A stretch of 14,861 bases of DNA, taken from the NCBI GenBank assembly GCA_039029935.1, contig JBCCFC010000176.1:1-14861 (forward strand), in the 5' to 3' direction. Position 1 is the first letter of the stretch. The number at the start of each line of letters is the position of its first letter. Source of the DNA: G039029935 sp039029935. Its GTDB lineage: Bacteria > Chloroflexota > Anaerolineae > Caldilineales > Caldilineaceae. The notes beneath the pieces are model-generated. The model had not been told where the DNA came from and made no database searches. It saw only the letters and a program-made list of their open reading frames with translations. Of this stretch, positions 7,876 through 14,861 are shown in pieces. Both the position numbers and the translations under genes were made by a program.

Positions 7876-7936
7876 TCACTCATCACTCATCACTCGTCAC
7901 TCATCACTCATCACTCATCACTCATCACTCATCACT
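7876..7936 (+). repeat. 7-nt tandem array (TCACTCA, about 8.7 copies)
   Basis: Eight consecutive TCACTCA units run from 7876 to 7931, the third being TCACTCG, with a partial TCACT after them. It ends 2 nt before the stop codon of the minus-strand gene at 7939. Read on the minus strand the unit is TGAGTGA, which puts TGA in every frame. Heptameric short tandem repeats of this sort are known in cyanobacteria and other large bacterial genomes; their role is unsettled. Confidence 0.9.
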
Positions 7937-7938
7937 GT

Positions 7939-10755
7939 TTACCGTAAAAATGCGGGTGAGAATGTGCCTGTGTCTAGCGTTGGCTCTTCTGCAAATTGAA
8001 TATAGAGTTTCCACGCTTGTTCTGCATCATCAACAAGTATTTCACGGTTGAGTAAGGTGAGTGTGCCACCTACAACCGGAATGTTATTGCCTGCGGTCCA
8101 ATTGTTATAATCGAGATAGACCGTTTCTGTGTTTTGTGAAATGGCAAGTTCATAGGTCTCCTCAATCACTTGGTCCGGCCAGTAGGCGGTCAGCGAGAGC
8201 CACACCAATCGGTCACGGAGTGGGTAACTTTTTGGGTATTTGGGCCAGACGAGGTGAATCAACCCTGCTTCTTTGTCAAACCCAAGATAGGTGGCTTCGT
8301 CTTGCTCAAGGAAAACGCTGTCCATTTCGACGGTGAACCCCGGTTTCCCGTCACTAAAGGGAGCAAAGGCCAACGAGAAGATAGGCGTAATCGTATCCGT
8401 GATGGCCTCGAAGTAGAGTTCATCCCCATCAGGACTGATTTGGAATGAATATTGGTCCTCAGCACCGAGCGTGATATCGTCCATGCCAAGGATAAAACCT
8501 GGGCCAGTAATCGAAAGATCACCTTCGGTAAAATCTGTTAGAGCATCAGCAGCCATCGCGCCACTAACGTCAACCTCATACATGCCATCCAACTCGTCAT
8601 AGGGTACTTCGTATACAGGGGGGAGGTTTTTACCAAGGCCATGCTTTAAATAGGTTGTTTTGGCCCCCTCAATCTCCTCAAGCAAGACTTCATTTTCAAA
8701 ATCATAGCCATGACGCTCTTCTTCATCATTGGTAATAGAGACATCCCCTTCGCCCGTAAATTGGACAGTCAGTGAATTTTTGCGACTTTGTATAGTAGAT
8801 GACGCACCGCTGTTCACCTGAGCAATCATGGGGCATAAACCAAACTGGCAGGGGAAATATTCACCCTCCGGTTTATCCCGTGCGGCAATAGGAATGAGTT
8901 CCATCGTATTGAATTCACTGCCATAATAGTATACAGGATTGCCTTCATTTGTGCCTACAACGGAAGGTATATCATTCATGTGATACCACTGCTCCGTATC
9001 CGTGTGAACAGAAATCGTCCCACGTAACCCCGGATGGTTGTTGTCATAAATATAAATGTCATAAACAGGTGAATCAGCACTCCGCCGCTCGACTTGATAG
9101 GGTGTCACCGTATGCCCCGCAAGCCCTCTCTTGCTGCCATCGCCCTTGAAAATTGCCAATGTATAACCGATGGAAGGTGTTTGATTAAAGCCTTCGATGA
9201 GGGTTTTGACGGTTTCTGAGGGTTTCAATTGACGACTACTATCGCCGCTGCTTGCAACATTCTCGAGGCGTTGACGAATAAAATAAGCAGCAATATAGTT
9301 CTCCAGTATTTGATTGGGGAATGAGAGGTCAAAAACAGTTTGTGCGCCCTCTTGAAAATCTGCGGGTGTGTTTCTCTCGCCAAAGCCAGCCCCCTCAAAA
9401 AATCGTTGTGCAGTCACAGCCATGCCTTCACAATGTCCTCCTTCCATCTGTTTGAGTTCATTTTGAATCCAACGTGTGTGGGCGGTTAGTTGACAGGTAT
9501 CTCTAGTCGGCATAACATCCGAATCTTCGTCATCTTCGTCAGAAGGTAGACGACAGATGGCCGGGCCAAAGATATCAAAGAGATCTTTGGTGCTCAAATC
9601 ATTCTCAGCATCCGGATAAGGACCATAGTTTTGAAACTGATATCCATGAATCTCTGGTTCAAAGGCAACACCTGCCTTATTTTTGTAGGTAGCAACGACA
9701 ATGCCGGGTTCTACAATTGACAAGGGTTCATCAGCAAAAGAGGAGATACATCCTGCGAATACACCATCGGGGGTATGGATATGATAAACACCATTCAATA
9801 TAGCGTCATTAATCCCTAAACTATGACGAGGGATCGAGAATAGAGACAAGGCTTCTTCATTGCCAGCACGTTCAAAACTTTTTATCACAGCATCCTCATA
9901 CTCAGCCCATTGCTCATATACATCTTGACTGAGTTCAATCGCTTGTGCAACCAACGTCAATCGACGGGCTTCATTTGGCTGTAGATTTTGTATCGGTTGA
10001 TAGGACACAACCCTAGAGTCCGGATCATAGGTTCCTCCGCGAACATAGTTTACACTTTCTGGCAAAGCAACAGAGATATCCGAGAGTTCCTCTAAAGGGG
10101 CGTTCCCCTTATTGTCAACCACAAAGGTGTAGGTAAATACCTCTCCCGGCGTCACAAAACGCGGATGCAATGTCTGGGAAACTGGCCTTGGCCGACCAGA
10201 GAGCAAACGATTTGTATCGTCATTTGTCTCACGGCCAGAAAGATAGTCACTGAATAGGTCAACGCTATGAAAGAAAGATTCTTTCTGGGTTCTTGTAATC
10301 GAGCGACCTCGCAAAGAGTAGGTCAGTTCAAAATCAATATCGCGAAGGTTCAGGTGAGAACATTCAAGATAAGGATTTGTTGGAACAGCATAGGTAAATT
10401 TCGCCGTTTCACCAGAAGCCAATGGTCCATGTTCAATTTCACCCATGAACCCCCAGGTATACGAAGATGGATATAGTTTGATGGATGAAGTTGTATCCGT
10501 TATCACATTCCACTCCGGCAGTAAATCAATCATTTTAAGGTTATCAAGCGCGGGTGCGCCTTTGGGATGCGTGTAATAATAGGTAATCGTCAAGGGTTGC
10601 CCTGCAACCACCATATCGGGGATATCATAGGACCAATTATCCGAGGGGCGATCTTGCGCAAAGGCATCAGCAGTTGGCAGCAAGGCCATCCACCCAATCA
10701 TACATAGGGCAATCGTTATACATTTGATGAACCAACTGGATTGTATAATCTGCAT
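7939..10755 (-). CDS. Secreted multidomain protein with a papain-like cysteine peptidase domain
   Basis: A protein of 938 residues from the ATG at 10755. An ATG at 10800 in the same frame lacks a ribosome binding site and would spoil the signal peptide. Residues 1-33 are a signal peptide with a probable AFA-Q cleavage site, so it is exported. Residues about 37-150 and 198-275 look like DUF11/CARDB-type beta-sandwiches (VTPGEVFTYTFVVDNKGNAPL). Residues about 425-600 carry a papain-fold signature: Gln436, then Cys442 in GGHCEGMA six residues later (the papain Gln-Cys spacing), His548 in AGHTVTPY, and Asp571/Asn572 in YDNNHPG. That order fits a cysteine peptidase or transglutaminase-like enzyme acting outside the cell; activity is inferred. 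Residues about 640-938 are beta-rich and unrecognised. The stop abuts the 7-nt array. The large beta-repeat protein gene lies 123 bp upstream on the same strand, so co-transcription is possible; I see no convincing promoter or terminator between them. Confidence 0.85.
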   Translation of the reverse strand: MQIIQSSWFIKCITIALCMIGWMALLPTADAFAQDRPSDNWSYDIPDMVVAGQPLTITYYYTHPKGAPALDNLKMIDLLPEWNVITDTTSSIKLYPSSYTWGFMGEIEHGPLASGETAKFTYAVPTNPYLECSHLNLRDIDFELTYSLRGRSITRTQKESFFHSVDLFSDYLSGRETNDDTNRLLSGRPRPVSQTLHPRFVTPGEVFTYTFVVDNKGNAPLEELSDISVALPESVNYVRGGTYDPDSRVVSYQPIQNLQPNEARRLTLVAQAIELSQDVYEQWAEYEDAVIKSFERAGNEEALSLFSIPRHSLGINDAILNGVYHIHTPDGVFAGCISSFADEPLSIVEPGIVVATYKNKAGVAFEPEIHGYQFQNYGPYPDAENDLSTKDLFDIFGPAICRLPSDEDDEDSDVMPTRDTCQLTAHTRWIQNELKQMEGGHCEGMAVTAQRFFEGAGFGERNTPADFQEGAQTVFDLSFPNQILENYIAAYFIRQRLENVASSGDSSRQLKPSETVKTLIEGFNQTPSIGYTLAIFKGDGSKRGLAGHTVTPYQVERRSADSPVYDIYIYDNNHPGLRGTISVHTDTEQWYHMNDIPSVVGTNEGNPVYYYGSEFNTMELIPIAARDKPEGEYFPCQFGLCPMIAQVNSGASSTIQSRKNSLTVQFTGEGDVSITNDEEERHGYDFENEVLLEEIEGAKTTYLKHGLGKNLPPVYEVPYDELDGMYEVDVSGAMAADALTDFTEGDLSITGPGFILGMDDITLGAEDQYSFQISPDGDELYFEAITDTITPIFSLAFAPFSDGKPGFTVEMDSVFLEQDEATYLGFDKEAGLIHLVWPKYPKSYPLRDRLVWLSLTAYWPDQVIEETYELAISQNTETVYLDYNNWTAGNNIPVVGGTLTLLNREILVDDAEQAWKLYIQFAEEPTLDTGTFSPAFLR

Positions 10756-10763
10756 GAACACAT

Positions 10764-10769
10764 CTCCTT
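10764..10769 (-). promoter_or_regulatory. Ribosome binding site (AAGGAG) that decides the start at 10755
   Basis: On the minus strand AAGGAG is followed by 8 nt and then ATG at 10755-10753. The upstream in-frame ATG codons at 10800 and 10791 have no such element, and starting there adds 15 residues in front of an otherwise typical signal peptide. Confidence 0.75.
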
Positions 10770-10878
10770 CTACGACAATTTCAATCAACATCCAGAACAC
10801 ACGCTCGTGCTACTAAAACATACGAATACATTGTCTCTATCGTATATTTCTCTTCCCGAAATCGCCTTAACGGACCCG

Positions 10879-13800
10879 CTAACGATTGATCAATGGCAAG
10901 AAGGAGAACCATTCTGGCGACAACACCGGCTCTGCTGTGACAGGCAGTGCCGTTGGGTCATCTGTCCCACCGGGGGTTATCGAACTGTCAATCGGGTTGG
11001 CAACCAAGAGTGAATAAATGCCCTGTTGGTTGAATACCGCTGAGAAGTCATTGATAAACCGCTGTTGGTCTGTGACGGTTTGCTTTTGCACGACCCAGTG
11101 CTGGTCCACAAGTTGCCCAACAACCACATCTTCATAGTGCGCCAACCGGATGTCATCTAATTGGAGCGATGTATGGATATCGCGGATAAAGGGCGTCAAC
11201 AGTGGATTGCCCAACCGATCTGTCAGTGCAAATTCATACGCATAGCCAATCGCTTTATAGAGATAGGTATTGGGCACTTCAATGATCGGTTTCAGTTCCA
11301 GCCGCACCTGATCTTCGATAGTGTCAATCGCATTGGGTGGAATGTCAATAGTGAACCCATCGGTTCGGGTGTGACGGAACCCTCGCTCGACCGAGAATAG
11401 GTGTGTGCTGGCGTCGGGGACAACAAGTGATGGGATACGTGGCTGTAAGCGCATGGCCGCACCCAGCGAAAGCATTGTTTGTTGCGATAATTTGGTCTGT
11501 ACATCGCCTGTATCAAGTGTGCCGAGAATGGTGGCTTGGCTGGTCAAAGCCGTTGTGCCATAGGCTCCCTTCTGTTTTGCGGTCACTGTCCACTCATAGG
11601 AACCATCGACATGGATGGAGGCGGCAAAACAGCCGTCATCATTGGTGGTGGTGGCAAAGGTCTGGCTATCATGGCTGTTCACACCCGACACATGGACGTT
11701 CACAGCAGGTTCGCCCGTAATCCCTGTCATAACTTGCCCAACAAAGTATGCATTGGTGGATCGTGCGACAAGCTGAACGCGCCTACTGGTAGCTCGGTTA
11801 ACGTCCACCGCATCTTCCAGCACATCCGCCAGTCGTCCCTGCCACAGTGTACTGGTTTGGTATGACGTCATGCCCTCATGGTGCAACGGTGGCTGTGCAT
11901 AGACGGCCATACTGACGATGAGAGTGGAGTCGCTGTTGACACCGGATGGTGTATAGGGCGCATAGAGCGTAAACGCACCTTGTTGATCGGTCCGTGTGCT
12001 GGTTTCATAGCCCTCAATGCGCATCCACACAGAGGCGTTGGGCAGTGGATTACCGCTGTCATCAACCACATGACCACGCACTGCGCCTGTCAAAGACACC
12101 GCCGCCAAATTTTGTGTTGTCACCACATCGGCCTCCAGCGTAACGCTGACGAATGTAGCCGGATATGTGGCAAATCTTTGCATTGTCATATCATCATTGG
12201 CAAGAGCTCGGTCTAATCTATAGTTGAGTTCCCATGCCCCCGTCATGAGGTCCAGACGATAACTGCCATCATGGGGGTTGATCGGGCTACGTTTCCAATG
12301 GTCAGGTCGTCTGGCTTCTGTCGCAATGACATGCCCCGTCAGGTTGGTTACAGGATTTCCAGCGTCATCGAGCAACTGACCTTGAATCGTTGCGTTGGGC
12401 GATTGCAGCACCAACTCGATTGTTGTATCGGCGGGACTATCTGCTACACGCCAATTGTCACGGGGCAAGATATAAGGGCTTTCAGCGTCCAGATGCAGCC
12501 CAACACGTACATCACCGTAGGGCAGTTTAATCTTAAAGCGACCATTTTCCACAGACACAGAGTCGACAATATGCGGATTCTCCCCCTTTTGCAGATAGAC
12601 ATCCGCTTGGGTATCGACCAAGAGTCTACCTGTCTCATCTCGCAACGTGCCAAAGAGATGGCCTTTGGTGCGTTCAAGCGAGAAGTCGACCCGCTGGCTG
12701 GGGTTGTCGGCATCCAAACGAATCTGCCGCGCCTCGCCTGTAAAGAGTTTAGACTGATAGTCCAGCGGGGCTGGTTCCACCCACCATGTACCCGCAGGCA
12801 CAGCAATTTCATAGTAACCATTGTGGTCACTGGCCTCATTCAGCCACAAGCCGCTGCCATCCCATACATCCACAAAGATGTTGCGTACAGGGTTGCCGAT
12901 GATGTCATGGATATACCCGCTGATGACCACGCTGTTTGCCAGCACAGGGATTTTCCCCAACTCAATCGTCCCTGTGACAACAGAGAGCGACTGATGGAAC
13001 ACGGGGCCTGTCCACTGCGGATAGGCGTCCTTATCCAGCGTAATGAAGCCGTGATAGCGTCCCGACAATAGGGGGATGGCAAAGGTTCCATCTGGATTGA
13101 GGAAGCTTGTGCCAACATGCGCTGTCCTATAGTCGACCAGCTTGACTTCGGCATGGGTGTTTCGATTTTCAGCATCAAACGCGCTGGCGGACAAGGGGCT
13201 GTTCAGTGTATCTACCAGTTGGCCTGTGACGATGGCATCGGGTGGACGGACACGTAGCTCGACATTCTCCCGCGTTTCGGCTTGGTCATCCAGCGCAAAC
13301 TGGACCTGCTCCCTTTGATTGATCGGTAGCCAGATATCTGTAGATGTTATTGGACCCGGCATGGGTGACACGCTGATTTGCCATGCCCCGCCACCGACAT
13401 GGAACTCAAATGCGCCGTTATCGGTCGAAAAGGTGTGAAGCCGCTGATGGGTTTCTTGGTTGACCGCGTCAATGCGGACATTGGTAACAGGTGTTTCACC
13501 ATTGGCTGCTGGATGGACGACGCGTCCGCGAATGATTTTTGTACTTGCGGGCAGGACAAATGGGTCCAGTGTTACCCCGCCTTCGGTTTCCTCAAAACGC
13601 ACGGTCTGGGTCAGTCTTTGTACCCCATCCAACGGTGTGCCATCAATATCTATCTGTGGTGGGTCAATTACAAAGAGATATTCGTCTGCTGGCACAAACA
13701 ACTCGAACCCGCCTTCCATATCGGTCTGCGTCTGAAACACAGGTTGTGGATATGGATGCCCCTCGGTATCAAGCGCATAGCCTGTGACCGATGCCAAAAA

Positions 13801-14755
13801 TGCAGGGGCACCATCGGGCAGCCACACTTCGCCCAAGAGGTTTGGTGGAGTTATCGATTCGTCCAGCCCTGTATAGTACTCTTGTGTGTTGTCAACAGGT
13901 TCAGCCGTCGCCGTCAGCAGTATATGCTGCCTTTGGCTTTTTGCCTGTGCGATAATCTCAGACGAGGATAGTTGCTGGGGTGGTACAGGGAAACGATCAA
14001 TGGTCATTGGTCTTGGCTTTAAGGGCAACGGCATCATAAGGGTACTCTGTGACGCGGCGAGCATCTGCTGTTGCATCACGGGGTCTTGACAGACAACGGC
14101 GATGGGGATTGTGGCCGTTGGCGTCGGTGTGGGTTCACCCGGTCCCAATGTTGGCGTTGGTGTCTGTGTCGGTGTAGAGCTGGACGTGGCCGTTGGGGTG
14201 GATGTCGGTATGGGTGTTGGCGTTGGTGGCGGACCAGAGGGTACATGCTCAGCGCAAATGGTTGTACGCAGGCGAATATTGTAGGGCTTGTATTCCTCTT
14301 TAGACCATACGATGCCATCCTCAGAATCGTAGGCCGAGATGATTTCCGTGTCACCCGATATATCAGCGGTTATGGGCCAATAATCTGTTTTTGTGTCATC
14401 CATGCGAATGGCAACGTACACGTCATTTGAGACCCTCGTACCATCCTTATCTGTAAGGCGGACAGTGGGGGTCAGGTGGATGGAAATGTTTCCGCCCCCA
14501 ATGGTCGATTGGTCCAATTTTTGGGCCAAAATAGTACCGCCTTTAAATTGACCTTTGTCATGTTCAATCAGGTTATCGTAGATAGTGATATCAATATCGT
14601 CTGTTTTGCCAACAACTTGTACTTCCACGCGGTCTGCACAGCTATTGGATGGCGGGTTAAATTGAAGCATCGCGTGTCTCGTAAAGTCTTCCGACTGGTT
14701 CCCTCGACCATAGTGATCGTAGTATAAGAGTGTCCCTTTGGTGTCATAGGGCGGA
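10879..14755 (-). CDS. Very large exported protein with eight carboxypeptidase-regulatory-like repeats (5' end missing)
   Basis: About 1290 genuine residues are present; the N-terminus is lost at the junction near 14755. In order: a beta-sandwich-like domain (about 14745-14250; DITIYDNL, DVYVAIRMDD), a Thr-Pro linker (14110-14232), a short helical segment, then eight repeats between about 13833 and 11560. Each begins G.(V/L).D..GNP and ends with a DG.F.(L/I).(V/L).AG-like strand pair. This is the carboxypeptidase-D regulatory/prealbumin-like fold, used as a rigid extracellular stalk or for glycan and protein binding. The next 130 residues (GFTIDIPPNAIDTIEDQV, then YAYEFALTDRLGNPL) resemble a ZU5-like domain. 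The protein ends FSFLPLINR, resembling the LPLxxR tails I know from Chloroflexota exported proteins. No catalytic residues are apparent. An adhesin or surface-scaffold role is inferred. The papain-like protein gene follows 123 bp downstream. Confidence 0.85.
14110..14232 (-). repeat. Thr-Pro-rich linker of low complexity
   Basis: About 41 residues made almost only of Pro, Thr and Ser (PPTPTPIPTS..., ...TPTPTPT) between two folded parts of the large exported protein. Such linkers are extended, often O-glycosylated spacers between extracellular domains. The DNA is a degenerate GTTGGYGT-type repeat on the plus strand and is a plausible slippage or misassembly site. Confidence 0.8.
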
Positions 14756-14860
14756 CTCCATGAGCTCCCGCCAGGCGTCGGGGTCGACCGCCTTGGCCGC
14801 TTCGCTGGGACAGATCGTCGCGCCCCCCGCCCGTCGACCGAGGAGGTCGAGGATCGCACC
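14744..14860 (-). pseudogene. Fragment of a DUF3253-family gene (GC-rich, foreign to the rest)
   Basis: Read from 14860 on the minus strand, the frame gives GAILDLLGRRAGG, then ATICPSEAAKAV, then DPDAWRELMES, and stops at TGA 14746-14744. The TICPSE..K....DWR.LM pattern is what I recall for DUF3253, a small bacterial family of unknown function of about 80-100 residues that starts ILDLLA.R..G.TICPSE. Only the N-terminal half is here, and the family's continuation is missing. Nearly all third codon positions are G or C, unlike every other gene in the window. The frame is offset by one from that of the large exported protein. Recognition is from memory and not from a search. Confidence 0.7.
14747..14758. 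other. Probable chimeric junction
   Basis: Composition changes abruptly here. To the left the DNA is typical of the window and encodes YDTKGTLLYYDHYG of the exported protein. To the right it is very GC-rich and encodes the DUF3253 fragment in another frame. No transposon end, repeat or attachment-site signature is visible at the join. The exact breakpoint is uncertain by a few bases, because GAGTCCGCCC could belong to either side. Confidence 0.65.
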
Positions 14861-14861
14861 C

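Noticed and set aside
7691..7879. 62-residue minus-strand open frame translating the GGGTGACA array (HPVTLPPCHLVTLSP)
   Set aside because: It is a translation of tandem repeat plus the antisense of the regulator's 3' end, a common false gene call over such arrays.
7817..7936. Possible CRISPR array
   Set aside because: Units are only 7-8 nt, directly adjacent, with no spacers and no cas genes; these are simple tandem repeats.
10756..10878. Promoter for the papain-like gene
   Set aside because: The best match on the minus strand (TTAAGG, 17 nt, ATATAC) is poor at both hexamers, so no promoter is called.
12271..13071. 266-residue plus-strand open frame
   Set aside because: It lies wholly inside the large minus-strand repeat protein, whose frame shows clear homologous repeats. 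The plus-strand translation is Cys/His/Ile-rich with no recognisable motif.
13378..13971. 197-residue plus-strand open frame
   Set aside because: Antisense shadow of the same repeat protein, with Trp/Cys-rich nonsense composition and no start signal.

Overview
The window looks like chromosomal DNA of a Chloroflexota bacterium (Anaerolineae/Caldilineae type), probably a metagenome contig. No taxonomic marker gene is present, so this rests on style. The clues are two very large winged-helix/BTAD/NB-ARC/TPR regulators, secreted proteins with Thr-Pro linkers and stacked carboxypeptidase-regulatory-like repeats, a C-terminal LPLINR tail of a kind I associate with Chloroflexota exported proteins, and moderate GC content. 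I see no tRNA, rRNA, CRISPR array, transposase or phage gene.

Layout. Positions 2-4101 (+) hold the 3' part of a BTAD/NB-ARC/TPR regulator, whose DNA-binding domain and Walker A motif lie left of the window. It is translationally coupled (ATGA overlap) to a gene for an exported LysM protein with a long acidic linker. Positions 4102-4285 are non-coding and carry a long, nearly perfect palindrome (4151-4243). Positions 4286-7822 (+) hold a second, complete regulator, clearly a paralogue of the first. Positions 7817-7936 are the convergent junction, made of two different short tandem arrays (8-nt and 7-nt units). On the minus strand, 7939-10755 encodes a secreted protein in which I recognise a buried papain-like cysteine-peptidase signature (Gln, Cys, His, Asn/Asp). 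Upstream of it, 10879 to about 14755 (minus) encodes a very large secreted protein with a Thr-Pro linker, eight beta-sandwich repeats and a ZU5-like C-terminal domain.

The last ~105-110 bases (about 14752-14861) do not belong to the rest. They are strongly GC-rich and encode, in a different minus-strand frame, a piece of a DUF3253-family protein. The join is most simply an assembly chimera, so the true N-terminus of the large secreted protein is missing and the first ~36 residues of a naive translation are spurious.

How the parts may work together (inference). The left half is a regulator-LysM-regulator block: two cytoplasmic ATP-dependent transcription regulators with TPR sensor arms around an exported LysM protein, suggesting control of or response to envelope state. 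The right half is a two-gene surface/secretome block, an adhesin-like beta-repeat protein followed by a protease-like surface protein. Nothing in the sequence ties the two halves functionally; they are convergent and separated by the tandem arrays.
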